The notes beneath the pieces were generated by a model that saw nothing but the letters and a program-made list of their open reading frames with translations, had not been told where the DNA came from and searched no databases. A stretch of DNA of 64,000 bases, taken from NCBI GenBank assembly GCA_949752745.1, contig OX457027.1, positions 85,629,094 to 85,693,093 of the forward strand. The letters run 5' to 3'. The position numbers and the translations under genes were made by a program. Positions 1 through 10,157 of the stretch are shown here, piece by piece (position 1 is the stretch's first letter; the number at the start of each line of letters is the position of its first letter). The stretch is from Protula sp. h YS-2021. Its lineage: Eukaryota > Annelida > Polychaeta > Sabellida > Serpulidae.

Positions 1-455
1 CTGTGTGACGAGTCGGCCCGCATTTAGCAAGTTCACTTTCACCCCAGTATTAGACATCTTAACAGGTTCGGGACGAGAGGAGTTTGCTGCCTTCTTTACT
101 CGCTTGGAAATTCTGCGTCCATATCTTTTGCTCTTCGGTGTGGTTTTTAGACGTTTATGGGGACTTTTTTGTTTCCATTCCTCTGCGGATTCTGTTAACG
201 TATCTGAAGTATGCATACCAGTATCAGTTTGAGACTTTTTGAGTGCTTCTGTGGTTTTCCCTTTTTTTCTGTGTCGGGTCATAAGGGGTGGAAAAGTAGC
301 TTCTTGTCCTTTACTGGTGCTGGGCTTTTCTAGTGATTTACTCGCGGTGGGTTGAGCGAGGGGATTTATATCAAACCCCTTTGCTTTCGCAGCTCTGGCA
401 TAGTCGAATTTAAAGGCAGACACCGTTGACGAGGAAGACATATTCTTAACTTTCC
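1..455 (-). CDS. PWWP-domain protein, downstream exon (partial, runs off left edge)
   Basis: A TTCCTTTTGCAG acceptor ends at 456. From 455 the minus strand stays open to the window edge (about 151 codons, no stop), entering in phase 1, which matches the donor of the 1297-1370 exon. The peptide starts GKVKNMSSSSTVSAFKFDYA and is Ser/Thr-, Lys- and Arg-rich, with basic clusters such as RHRKKGK and RYGRRISKRVKKA that look like nuclear localisation or nucleic-acid-binding stretches. No second folded domain is recognisable before the edge. The Met at 439-441 could be mistaken for a start codon, but the splice evidence favours an internal exon. The intron between 455 and 1297 is filled by a tandem repeat. 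Confidence 0.75.
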
Positions 456-479
456 CTGCAAAAGGAACCAAAGTGTCAA

Positions 480-1215
480 TTCGTGTTCTCCCCCATCTTC
501 ATCAATAACGCTCTAATCCTTATATAATACGTCACTGACGTCTCCGCGGGAAAACTACAGACAGATGTGAATAAAAATCGGAACTTATCACAAAAAATGA
601 TCTCACATGCCGCGATTACGATAACCGCGCAACAGATGTTAAAACACACATACACATACACACACACACAGGGCTTTACGCTATTTTTTCCCGACACCTT
701 CCGGCACATTTTCGGCGATTGGATCTTGTTGCCTGCCCAAACCACCACTCTTACATGTCCCACATTGTCTCTTCCGTAGGTCACCCCTTCCCCCCCCCCC
801 TCCCCTTCATTAATAAACGCTCTAATGCTTATATAATATGTCACTGACGTCTTCGCGGGGAAAACTACAGACAGATGTGAATAAAAATCTGAACTTATTA
901 CAAAAAATGACTTCACATGCCGCGATTACGATAACAGCAACAGATGTTTAAAAATAACACACACACACAATACACAGGGCTTTACGCTAATTTTTTTCGA
1001 CACCTTCCGGCACATTTTCGGTCACTGGATCTTGTTGCCTGCCCCCACCACCACTCTTACACGCCCCCACATTTTGTCTCTTCCGTAGGTCACCCCTTCC
1101 ACCCCCCCCCCCTCTTCATTAATAAACACTCTAATGCTTATATAATACGTCACTGACGTCTTCGCGGGGAAAATTACAGACAAATGTGAATAAAAATCTG
1201 AACTTATTACAGAAT
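480..1215. repeat. Tandem ~310-bp repeat array with CA microsatellites (inside PWWP gene intron)
   Basis: Units share in order: TGCCGCGATTACGATAAC, a (CA)n tract, GGGCTTTACGCTA, CGACACCTTCCGGCACATTTTC, a poly-C run, CTTCATTAATAAACGCTCTAA, and GTCACTGACGTC. The anchor word recurs at about 605 and 913. The same family resumes at 2740-3795. Short ORFs here are low-complexity artefacts. Confidence 0.9.
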
Positions 1216-1296
1216 AAAAGCCTAAAAAAAGACTTCACAAAGTTTAGTTGTCTCAACAATAAAACAAACCACAAATCAATTTTAAAAAAAAATTAC

Positions 1297-1370
1297 CTAG
1301 GTTGACACGATATATCTCGTGGCTATCCGGGCCAAAGGCTTTCACCGTCTTTCGCCATGTGCCTTGTGCT
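1297..1370 (-). CDS. PWWP-domain protein, middle exon (rest of PWWP domain)
   Basis: On the minus strand a pyrimidine-rich acceptor (TTTTTTTCGTAG) ends at 1371 and a GTAATT donor begins at 1296. The 74-bp exon enters in phase 2 and leaves in phase 1. It reads AQGTWRKTVKAFGPDSHEIY and then RVNL, continuing the PWWP fold after the FWSDGTT strand of the previous exon. It is too short to show as an ORF. The fit of both junctions in one frame is the main evidence that the gene is real and spliced. Confidence 0.78.
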
Positions 1371-1555
1371 CTACGAAAAAAACAATGTACACGGCGATAT
1401 TTTTTCTTTCTTCAATTTTACTGTAAAGTTTATCACGTCTAGCTGTATTGTTTGTCAAAAGCTGTTTAATATTTGAAGGTTCCCATGAAATCAATCGATT
1501 GCCGATGCAGCATTAAGTGAGTAACATAAACAAGGAACTGAAAACGAAAACTCAC

Positions 1556-1700
1556 GTTGTCCCGTCAGACCAAAACTTCACATGCACATCAAACAAGGTG
1601 ACTTTAATAGCCTGCCCCGGCCACCACACTTTGTTCTGGATGAAGGCCCACACTGCGTCCCCTTCATTTATGTCCTCGACAGGCTTTACTGACATAATGC
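1556..1700 (-). CDS. PWWP-domain protein, exon carrying the PWWP core
   Basis: Read on the minus strand, a TTTACAG acceptor abuts position 1700 and a GTGAGT donor follows position 1556. The 47 complete codons between them are open. They encode GDAVWAFIQNKVWWPGQAIK followed by a VKFWSDGT segment. This is the PWWP fold signature: the GDxVWA strand, then WWPG in place of PWWP, then an aromatic-rich strand. PWWP domains bind methylated histone tails and DNA in the nucleus. The exon ends in phase 2 and joins in frame to 1297-1370 and then 455-1, giving about 223 codons from the first Met of this exon to the window edge. That Met (second codon) could be the start, or there may be an earlier exon; none was identified with confidence. 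The family beyond 'PWWP protein' is not recognised. The exon call rests on matching splice phases and domain similarity. Confidence 0.82.
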
Positions 1701-2739
1701 CTGTAAACAAAAAATACGAAAAAACGGGTAAATCTCATCACTCTGACGTGCCACAAGTTCGACGTCCCAATAGTCCGAAAACCCAAAATTCTGAATGATG
1801 CTTTCTTAAAAGGAATATGACTTAGGAGATTCACTACTGCGAGGGTTCAATTTTCCCACGACCAAGTATTCTGGCGTTCCATGCACATTCGGACTTTTGG
1901 GCTTTCGGACTTTTGGGACTTCAGGACTTGTTCCACGTCAGACTACTGGGCAGTCCCCCATAAAAAAAGACAAATGCGGCGCGTCGAGAGGGGTTTGTCG
2001 AAAAAATGCCGTCTTTATTTAACTCGTCATATCTCCGCTGAAAATGGGCCGATCTCTACAAAAAACGCCTAGGTATCAACTTAAAACAAATTTCTATCCG
2101 TGTACAACATTTCGTGTTTCTAGGTCCCGTATATTCGAACGAGTTTGTGACCTCAAAACATCGCATTTTTCGCAGAAAAAACATTTGGCCAACAGTAAAT
2201 GATAATATCCCTCTTGACGTCAAGCGGGTAAAAAATAAAAATAATCGAGGGGGGGGGGGGATTACGCGGGAGGTTACGGTTTTATAAAAAATAATTCTGT
2301 TATACTTCAAAAAAATTATACTGAAAAAAAATTTCTAAGATAAAATTATACATTCAGTGAAGAAACAAAAAAATAAATGTTACCTCTTTAAAGTGTGAAC
2401 AATATCCTTTAGTATCCCTTGTTTATAAGTAATTAAATTATTAACACCACAAGATAAAATGCCAAAAGATAATTTTTTTAATCAGTCTTCACACTTGCTC
2501 AACCAAAAGAACAGTGACAACTGCAGTGGCAAAGCGTGGGAAAAAAAACCTCGCTGACGTTTACACAAAACTCCACCAATCACAGACGTTTCCCAATCAA
2601 TACACAGTGCCTTGATCTAGCCGCAATAAAATCTGAGCCAATCCCAGCACAGACCTAAACTAGTGGCCTGGCCTTTGATGAAAGCAAACCGTGAGAACAT
2701 CGACAGACAATACTGGCTAAAAAGCAATATCACAACAAC
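1701..2739. other. Unique DNA between two blocks of the tandem repeat
   Basis: Lies upstream (minus-strand sense) of the PWWP core exon. Contains short near-repeats of 'ttcggacttttggg' around 1885-1925 and a poly-G run near 2250. I see no convincing exon. Confidence 0.5.
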
Positions 2740-3795
2740 TTTTTTTGACTTCATATGTGTCGATTACGATAACAGCAACATCTGCTTAAGAAAACACACA
2801 CACACAGAGGGCTTTACGCTATTTTTTTCGACACCTTCCGGCACATTTTCCGCAACTGGATCTTGTTGCCTGCCTCCTCCCCCCACTCTTACATGCCCCC
2901 ACACTTTGGTCTCTTCCGTAGGTCACCCCTTTCTCTCCCCCCCCCCCACCTTCATTAAAAAAAAGGACTAAAAATGGCTTCACATGCCGCGATTACGATA
3001 ATAGCAACAGCAGTTAAAAAAACACACACACACACACACACACACAGAGGGCTTTACGCTAATATTTTTCGACACCTTCCGGCACATTTTCCGCAATATT
3101 ATCTTGTTGCCTGCCCCCCCCTTACATGCCCCCACCCTTTGGTCTCTTCCGTAGGTCACCCCTTTCTCCCCCCCCCCCACTTCACTAACAAAAAATGACT
3201 AAAAATGACTTCGCATGCCGTGATTACGATAACAGCAACAGCAGTTAAAAAAAAAAACACACACACACAGAGGGCTTTACGCTAATTTTTTTCGACACCT
3301 TCCGGCACATTTTCGGCAATTGGATCTTGTTGCTTGCCCCCCCCCCCCCCCCCACTCTTACATGCCCCCACACTTTAGTCTCTTCCGTAGGTCACCCCTT
3401 TCTTCCCTCCCCACCTTCATTAATAAACGCTCTAATGCTTATATAATAGGTCACTGACGTCTTCGCGGGGAAAACTACAGCCAAATGTGAATAAAAATCT
3501 GAACTTATAAGAAAAAATGACTTCACATGGCGCGATTATGATAACAGCAACAGATGTTTAAAAAAAAAACATACACACACAATACACAGGGCTTTATGCT
3601 AATTTTTTTTAAACACATTCCGGCACATTTTCGGCCATTGGATCTTGTTGCCTGTCCCCACCACCACTCTTACATGCCCCCACATCTCTTCCGTAGGTCA
3701 CCCCCTCCCCCCCTCCCCACCTTCATTAATAAACGCTCTAATGCTTATATAATACGTCACAGACAGATGTGAATAAAAATCTGAACTTATTACAA
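2740..3795. repeat. Second block of the same tandem family, with ~229- and ~312-bp units
   Basis: The anchor word occurs near 2752, 2980, 3209 and 3521, giving spacings of about 228, 229 and 312 bp. The short units lack the ~80-bp segment from 'taataaacgctc' through 'gaacttattac'. Poly-C runs and (CA)n tracts vary in length between units. This is a tandem family with two length classes rather than independent insertions. Confidence 0.88.
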
Positions 3796-3860
3796 AAAAA
3801 TATAAATGTATATAGCGTTACTTACCCCATACTGTACAATGCAATATCCTTACTATCTGC

Positions 3861-4358
3861 TCAAGACTTTTTCTTCGAGATATTATCCCATTTGACTCGC
3901 TCATTATTTCTTTGATTTTGCACTGCTTTTTTTTCAATTTTTAAATTGCCAAATGTGTTAGTGACATCTTTGAAGTTTACATATTTCTGAAAGTGTTCGT
4001 ACAACGGATCTTTCTTGATAAACGCATCCGCTAAACGAGCCGGTTTTAAAGTTTTTTTTTGGCGTCTCGGCCCCACTCTCTCACATTTCTTCACTACTTT
4101 ACAACCGGTGTCAGAAATCTGTGAAGTGTCATGTTCTGGGGTATTTTGTAGTGAAATATCATGCTGTGAACTTCTACAGCTATCGCTACATTGCTCATTA
4201 AGCCAGTTGACAACTCTTGCTTTATATCCAATGTTTTCTCCTCCAATACAGTTTTCTAAACGTTTGCGAGCAAGCTTCGCACTTGGACTATAATTATCGG
4301 CATTACATTTTCGCCGTTTTCTGTACTTCTTTCTTTCTTTGTTATTGTGCCTACCCAT
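3861..4358 (-). CDS. Hypothetical basic protein beginning MGRH (165 aa)
   Basis: A 165-codon minus-strand frame from ATG at 4358 to TGA at 3861-3863. An in-frame ATG 27 nt upstream exists, but the 4358 start is preferred because the same MGRH..K..Y.KRR N-terminus recurs in the neighbouring ORF at 4496-4588. The N-terminus is strongly basic (KERKKYRKRRK), the middle is Ser/Gln-rich with several Cys, and the C-terminus is Lys-rich. No known domain is recognised. A consensus donor (GGGTAAGT, near 3823-3827) lies about 35 bp past the stop, so the ORF may sit in a spliced transcript, possibly a 5' exon of the PWWP gene, but no frame continues through it. Could also be a transposon-derived N-terminus. 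Confidence 0.4.
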   Translation of the reverse strand: MGRHNNKERKKYRKRRKCNADNYSPSAKLARKRLENCIGGENIGYKARVVNWLNEQCSDSCRSSQHDISLQNTPEHDTSQISDTGCKVVKKCERVGPRRQKKTLKPARLADAFIKKDPLYEHFQKYVNFKDVTNTFGNLKIEKKAVQNQRNNERVKWDNISKKKS

Positions 4359-4495
4359 GTTTAAAACAGGTGTCAAAGACCACAAACAGCCCTAAATTTC
4401 ATTTCACTAGATTTTACGCCGATTTATACGATCTCCCAATCAGTCAACACTTCTTTTCCTTCAATTTTCCCACATTCATCCAACTGTTCATTTTT

Positions 4496-4588
4496 TTACT
4501 TAGGTTTGACGCATTTTGACTTGGGTTTGAGCATCTCTCTTCTCCTCTTCAAATAAGCTTTTCTGCTCACTTTATCGTGGCGACCCAT
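4496..4588 (-). CDS. Short ORF paralogous to the N-terminus of the 3861-4358 ORF
   Basis: ATG at 4586-4588 opens a 30-codon frame starting MGRHDKVSRKAYLKRRREML. It aligns with MGRHNNKERKKYRKRRKC of the adjacent ORF on the same strand, about 230 bp away. The frame stops after a short basic stretch. It is either a duplicated, broken first exon or a small exon whose continuation is spliced. Confidence 0.3.
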   Translation of the reverse strand: MGRHDKVSRKAYLKRRREMLKPKSKCVKPK

Positions 4589-4670
4589 ATTAAGCTATGT
4601 TGATCTTGCTTGAAAATTTGCTAAACGAGGACCGAACCAAGAAGTTGTTAAAATTAAAACATCCTAACAA

Positions 4671-4871
4671 TAAGCCAATTCGCACTTTGACTTTTGCCGA
4701 AAAGTTTGTGCGTTTCGGCTGAATTCAATTGGGATAAGGACATAAAGAAATGATAGAAAAAAACGGCAATAATCAACGTTTTTTTCTATCATTTCTTTAT
4801 ATCCTTATCCCAACTGAATTCAGCCGAAACACAAAAACTTTTCGACGAAAGTCAAAGTGCGATTTGGCTTA
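4671..4871. mobile_element. Fold-back (hairpin) MITE, ~200 bp
   Basis: Two ~94-nt arms in inverted orientation (4671-4764 and 4776-4871) begin and end TAAGCCAA / TTGGCTTA and enclose an 11-nt loop. The outer word 'aagccaaatcgcacttt' is shared with the next element, so both belong to one family. Confidence 0.85.
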
Positions 4872-4889
4872 TTACGGGTCTCACTCGTA

Positions 4890-5251
4890 TAAGCCAAATC
4901 GCACTTTGGGCGTTCCTAATAACAATGCGTAAAAATTCTGCGTTTCGAATAAAAGTAACCGGGTAAAAAATGAAAGAAATGATAGAGAGATTTCGCCTAA
5001 ATGTCAAATTTCTCATGCATCAAAGAGTAGTCGGGTTTTTAACAACCTGTATACTATTTTAAAAATGTATTAAAAATTTTAACAAATAGTTTCAAGTTTC
5101 AATTTCTCTTATGTTCCGAATATGAACTGTTTGCGATATTTCTTCCATATCTTTCTACAATTTCTTTCATTTTTTTATCCGGCTACCTCGCAGTCGAAAT
5201 TCAAAATTCTTTCGCAAATTATTCGAAACACCCAAAGTGTGATTTGGCTTA
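4890..5251. mobile_element. MITE with ~95-bp terminal inverted repeats and TA target duplication
   Basis: The left end (TAAGCCAAATCGCACTTTGG...) and right end (...CCAAAGTGTGATTTGGCTTA) are inverted copies matching with gaps for about 95 bp, up to the word 'AAAAAATGAAAGAAAT'. TA dinucleotides flank both ends, which fits the Tc1/mariner superfamily. No transposase reading frame lies inside. Confidence 0.8.
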
Positions 5252-6137
5252 TAATAAGCAAAATAACAAGCAACTCAACAAAAAAATGTTTTACGTTAAA
5301 ATTTCATGCTTGTTAAGGATAAATAAACAGCCCATAAAGGTCCTGTTGACAGTTCAGCGCAAGATTCCAAGCAACTCTCGTACTGACACCTACGGTGAAT
5401 GCTATTTCCTTACATCAGCTTTTTAAAACGTTTAAAACAGCCGAAAAGTCTGAATTTTTCAGATCTGCTTTGTAAAAAATATGAAGACTGAACTAAAAAG
5501 TGTATGCTTTATCAAAACAATAATTTTGTTGCTTTATTTGGCTCTCAATTCTTTAGAAAAGAATTTTCGATTTCTACTCAGACAGACAGTATTTCATGAT
5601 CGTGTTAACAGCTTAAAAAACTGTTTTTTTTTTACTTTATTAGCACAAACTATGCAGAATAATGTCGTTAGACTTATGCCGTGGTAAAAAAGACATACTT
5701 TATTGTATTATGCCTCATTTTTTCTCAAAAAGAAAGTGAGCGATAAAACAATGTTATTCCACCTCGATGTCAAACATTCCCAAATATTCAAATAATAACA
5801 TATCCATCACAGTTCATATTTCTGACAATACATTTTCTTATTCTTAAAAATATAATTACAGTGTTTATTTAGTTTATTAATCCTTTAAAAGCATGAAAAT
5901 TTGAACTTTAAAACTTCTGCGAACAAAACACACACGAGGTTCTTCCTAACACTCATCACACCGAGCTGCGCGCGCACACACAAATAGTCCACAGTTTTCA
6001 CACTTTAAAACTACTATTTGCAAAGTAATAAATATTAAATAAAGTGTTTATTTGATATTTTGTTTATTTTAAAAATAGTTGGGAACATATTTATTTATAT
6101 AATATGACCAATTGCCGTCTTGTAAGTTGACCTATTT
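5252..6137. other. AT-rich DNA, no gene seen
   Basis: Only short AT-rich open frames without splice context or recognisable motifs. Confidence 0.5.
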
Positions 6138-6377
6138 TTAGGAACCTATGGCGTGATATTTTTTTAACCGCCAAAACTTAACACAAGGCGGCATATTAAA
6201 GGAATTGAACATTTCGCGCAAGAATACATACACTTCATCGGGGCTTTCTGATTCGCTATCAAAACACGTGCTTTGGTGGTATTTTTTTTCAACACCAGGT
6301 GCCGCTCGTGCATTGCAAGGGTATTTAAAAATACAGACAGCAACCAGAAGCAATGACAGACAGACATTTTTGGACAA
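6138..6377 (-). CDS. Candidate small secreted peptide (79 aa)
   Basis: The frame starts MSKNVCLSLLLVAVCIFKYP and then CNARA-AP: a short charged N-terminus, a hydrophobic core and an Ala-x-Ala cleavage site, so it looks like a signal peptide. The predicted mature part is about 54 residues, acidic in the middle (DSESESPDEVY) with two Cys and a basic C-terminus. No family is recognised. There is no supporting homologue or splice partner, and a repeat tail begins 45 bp from its start, so it may be fortuitous. Confidence 0.3.
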   Translation of the reverse strand: MSKNVCLSLLLVAVCIFKYPCNARAAPGVEKKYHQSTCFDSESESPDEVYVFLREMFNSFNMPPCVKFWRLKKYHAIGS

Positions 6378-6421
6378 AATTCGGAAAACTTTTCTACATT
6401 ACTCAGTGAACATCGGCGGTT

Positions 6422-6625
6422 TCAATTTTGATTTTCTGCCACATGGTTTTCTGCCACAACGCGATTTTGTGCCACATCGTATGGAAAATGCGGATGACTT
6501 CTGCCACAACGTAGCTCCTGTAAGAACGGACAGACGGACGGACGGACAGACGGACGGACGGACAGACGGACGGACAATCTCAAACCTATATCCCTCCGTT
6601 TCACGGGGGATAACTACAGCGGCCA
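6422..6625 (+). mobile_element. (GACG)n tract plus terminal hairpin of a pearl/DINE-1-like element
   Basis: Repeated 'ctgccacaac' words are followed by a GACG/GACA tetranucleotide tract (about 6529-6575) and a hairpin with arms TATCCCTCCGT and ACGGGGGATA, then ACTAC. The same hairpin ends the tandem-core element at 22.1-22.9 kb, so this is a short member of that family. Confidence 0.6.
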
Positions 6626-6826
6626 GTGCACACCAGCATCAGTATATACAAACATGTCAAAGACTGTTATTAGCCAGCCACTGCCATTTTGTTTTTTTAC
6701 ACAAAAAAAATGTTTCATCCGACCCCTCATTCCTTTTCCACCGCCTGCCCCTGCTTCGGTTTAATTTTGACAATTTCGTATCATTTAAGAATTATAAGAC
6801 TTTTTGCCTTTTATAAATACATCCGA

Positions 6827-6863
6827 ATACACACACACACATATATAATATATATATATATAT
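6827..6863. repeat. (CA)n/(TA)n microsatellite
   Basis: Compound dinucleotide run immediately before the pogo-like element. Confidence 0.9.
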
Positions 6864-7555
6864 AGTCCATACTCGATAACTCGAACTTCGATAACTCGAA
6901 CCTTTTTTGGGGGGGCTTACATCGGTGTGTTTGTAAATAAAACTGACACGCGCTACTTGTTTGAGTAGCACACCCTTGTTTACACAACCCCATTATTTGT
7001 GACAACTCGACTCCCATCCAGACGCGTCATTGCAAGCATGCACTGTTTTCAAGTGGTGCACTAGAGCCCTTATCTTAATTCCTTATCCCTTGTGTAATGG
7101 AGTGTGTCTTAACATGCGATGCTATACTATCAGTTAATATTCAGAACATGCAGCAACTATGTTCTGAGAGATGGCTTCTGCAAGATCAGTTAAAAGGAAG
7201 TTAGTAACTGATGAAATTCAAGTAGAATACAGAGCCGTGCTGACAGTTGAAAGTGGTGAAAAAAAAATCAATTGTTGCCACAAAATTTGGTGTTCCATTG
7301 AACACTCTCTCCACTGGGATTAAAAACAAGGGGTCAATTGAAGACAATATACAGTATTCTGTATTTCAGTTGCAATAAATATTTTTTTATTAGTTGTAAT
7401 AAATAGTTATTTATTTATTATTTTTTTTTATGAGTTTCATTAATACAAATGGGTGAAATGGGCGAATACATTACTGCAATAAATTTTGCTGGGTACGTTA
7501 TGATATTCGATTACTCGAACATTTGATAACTCGAACTCTTTCCCTGAGTCCATCG
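6864..7555 (+). mobile_element. Internally deleted pogo/Tigger-type DNA transposon
   Basis: The left end carries the 'actcgataactcgaac' repeats typical of Tigger/CENP-B-like transposon termini, next to a TA-rich flank. The right part repeats 'cgattactcgaac..ttgataactcgaac' at 7508-7540 and then decays, so the 3' terminus is truncated. Between them lies only the first part of the transposase (7171-7350). About 1-1.5 kb of a normal element, including the DDE core, is missing. Confidence 0.75.
7171..7350 (+). pseudogene. CENP-B/psq helix-turn-helix remnant of a pogo-type transposase
   Basis: From ATG at 7171 the frame reads MASARSVKRKLVTDEIQVEY, then a TVESGEKK turn. After a nine-A run (7259-7267) the homologous frame continues one base out of register as SIVATKFGVPLNTLSTGIKN. 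This is the N-terminal CENP-B-type HTH pattern (KRKxLT...E.G.KK..IA..FGVP.STLST..KN). The run has one extra A relative to an open frame. The protein stops soon after the first HTH, so it cannot be an active transposase. Confidence 0.75.
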
Positions 7556-7689
7556 ATGTGCCCAGAAGTCGGGAACACCTCTATGCCGTTCAGGAGGGAG
7601 GGTAGGGGGCACGTAACCTGACTTGTATGTGTCTCAATTGTTAATTTCTATATAAATCTTGCTACAAGATTAGCAGAATATTTCGGGTT

Positions 7690-7935
7690 CTGGAAGGTTT
7701 TACCGTTGTTTTTCATCCTAGTCACGACAGGCAGGTTTTACTGGTCGTCTTATTATCTAATTCTGAAAGGCGGTCGCTAAAATGGAAGTAACTATCCATT
7801 TCTTATCCGGATCGAGGAGATCGAAACTACAAACAGATTTTAGTGTACGTCGTGTTATCCCTGTTTTGAAGGTAGCCGATAAAAAGACGTTTTACCTTAG
7901 TGCTTTTTATCCGGATCTGAAAGGTGGTCGCTGCA
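7690..7935. repeat. Diverged ~50-bp minisatellite
   Basis: Words such as 'gttttacc...tttttatccggatctgaaaggtggtcgct' recur several times with variation. The same family appears inverted at 10960-11135. Confidence 0.6.
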
Positions 7936-8430
7936 TCAATTCCTTATTTTATTGGGAATCTTTTTTTTTTTTTTGCTTAAAGTCACACCCCTTAAGCCCT
8001 AGGACATCTAATGTAGGTGCCCTGAATGCAACCCTGAGTTGTTTACCCCTTCACTTGCACCTACTTACACCTTGTTTGCGTGCGTTCACATCAACCAAAA
8101 AGCACAGGGAAGACATCTTTCGTAGCTGCACAGTGGAGAACTCACCGCGTGCAGCGGGCGGCGACTGAATGTAGGGGACATACTAGTGCCAAAATAGACA
8201 TAACAAAGGCAGCAGATGACCTACTCAAGAAGTGCTAAGGTCACATAACTGCTCCCTAGTATGGAACAGCCTGGCAGTGAAACAACTGATGTAGTCGAGT
8301 AAAATCAACACCTAGTCCAGCAAAGGCGTGTAAATACAACCATAGTTAAAAAACAATCATTCATCACAGAAACATGCTGGGTCATGCTATGTCCAGCCAG
8401 CCGCAGCAAAATTGTACACTGGTTAAAGAT
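7936..8430. other. No feature seen
   Basis: No splice-supported coding frame or repeat was recognised. Confidence 0.4.
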
Positions 8431-8440
8431 ACCGCCTACC

Positions 8441-8815
8441 TGCAGTTACAGTGATGACGCAGTTTTTTTACGTTTTGACGTCCTATGACGTAACGCGTTG
8501 TCCAATATGTGTTGAATACAATCTCAACCGGCCACCCACCTAAGGTATAATCACACCAAGTTTGAACCTGATTTTATTTGTCTCTTGAGAGTTATGACGT
8601 CATACGTTGCGGTATATACACCAAATACATTATGAACCATCGGAACCACACAAGGTATCATCGCACCCAGTCTGAAGATAATTCGATCATTCGTTCTGCA
8701 GTTACACTATGACGTCACACGTTGTCCAATACAACCTCAACCGGCAGACTAGCCCAAGGCATGATCCCACAGAGTTTGAAGCTGATTCGGCATTTCGTTC
8801 TCGAGTTGTCGTGTT
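8441..8815. repeat. Three tandem copies of a ~115-150-bp unit
   Basis: Each unit has 'ta/tgacgtc', 'acgttgtcca', 'caaccgg', 'aaggtatgatc(c/g)cac', and 'agtttgaa.ctgatt..', starting near 8441, 8590 and 8702. Confidence 0.7.
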
Positions 8816-8871
8816 AACAAAATCAGGTGCCCACAGGAACAAAATGTTTCACCTCTACGGGGGAAACGGAG

Positions 8872-10157
8872 TTTGGACAACTCGGCCTATTACCAACTAG
8901 GCCCACTACCAACTAGGGCCTTTTTGGACAGCTCGGCCCACACTTTTTTGGACGACTCAGCCCACTTTTACCGACTCGGCCCATTCGTGAAAGACGACTC
9001 GGCTCATTTTTTTATATATATATATATTTTTTTGCTATTTTACTACTGATTATTTGAGTTTTTTATCACTGATTTTGACAAGAACTAACAACCCTTTTAT
9101 GACACAGTTATGGTTTCTAATATTCTTTAATTAAACCATAACAGACGAGATATATTTGTTACATGAGATTATGAAAGGCGAGATATGTTTCTGATGATGT
9201 GCATTGTTTTTTACGCTGACAGAAACTTCAAACTAATGAATACTCGGTGTTACTTTGCCCAAATGCGATTTCTGCTGCCTTCAGTTGCATTTCTCATGAT
9301 CAGCATGATTTTTCGCGCTGACAGAGATGACTGAAAGGAGTCTGAATGTCACAAACATCAAATATTACTATACCCATTTAACACACCATTTTACGGTTTA
9401 TGATGCGGGCACAAATATCACTCGCCATGCACTTCATGTGTTATGGTGATATTGGGTCATTTTACACACCGAAATTGCACTTCAGCACTCTTTGAGCTTG
9501 GTGCTTAAAAATTGTAATAATTGCAATTAAATTAATGTTGTTCACGTGGTCGCGTACACTGGTACAGATTACAATTCATTCCCATCACTCTCAACCAAAA
9601 TAACCGAATTTAATGGGCGATTTGCAATTGATTTTACTCACGAGTGTTATATTTGTTCACAACAATCATTGCTATTCATTCACCGAGATTTAAAAATTGG
9701 TGCTGGGAACCTTACGAATTATTTTTTTAACAATAAAAATGGTTTGTAAAAATGTTTTGATGTTTGGTGCCAACTTTCAAAGGTGGTACCAACTTGCCAA
9801 TTTAAACTGGCCCTGACTTGACCAAAAACTATCGACAATGTTTCGTGCCGACTCAGGTGCCGACTTGTCCATATCCGTGGTAAAAAGTTTGTTTTTCTGT
9901 GTAATAACCTCATACTGCCATCCACAATTAGAAGTGGTTTGTTCTCCTGACACATGCATAATCGACAATCTAACACTTCTTCCATACAAGACACTAAAAA
10001 AAACTCACATATTTGGAGAAAATTTTCGATAAAAATGTTTTGGGCCGAGTTGGTAATTTGGGCCGAGTCGTCTTTCACGAATGGGCCGAGTTGTCCTAAA
10101 GTTGGGCCGAGTCGTTTTCGCGATGGGCCGAGTTGGTAATGGGCCGAGTTGTCCAAA
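8872..10157. mobile_element. Long-TIR non-autonomous transposon, copy 1
   Basis: Both ends consist of ~140 bp built from a degenerate subrepeat, 'GACAACTCGGCCCATTACC'/'GGGCCGAGTTGTCC', in inverted orientation, starting TTTGGACAACTC and ending GAGTTGTCCAAA. A second copy lies at 12366-13897. No transposase frame is seen in either. Target duplications are not clear. Confidence 0.8.

Noticed and set aside
6205..6816. 203-codon plus-strand ORF
   Set aside because: Composed largely of the translated (GACG)n tract (DRRTDGQTDGRTDG) and hairpin of a repeat; the reverse frame (RLSVRLSVRPSVRPSV) is the same artefact.
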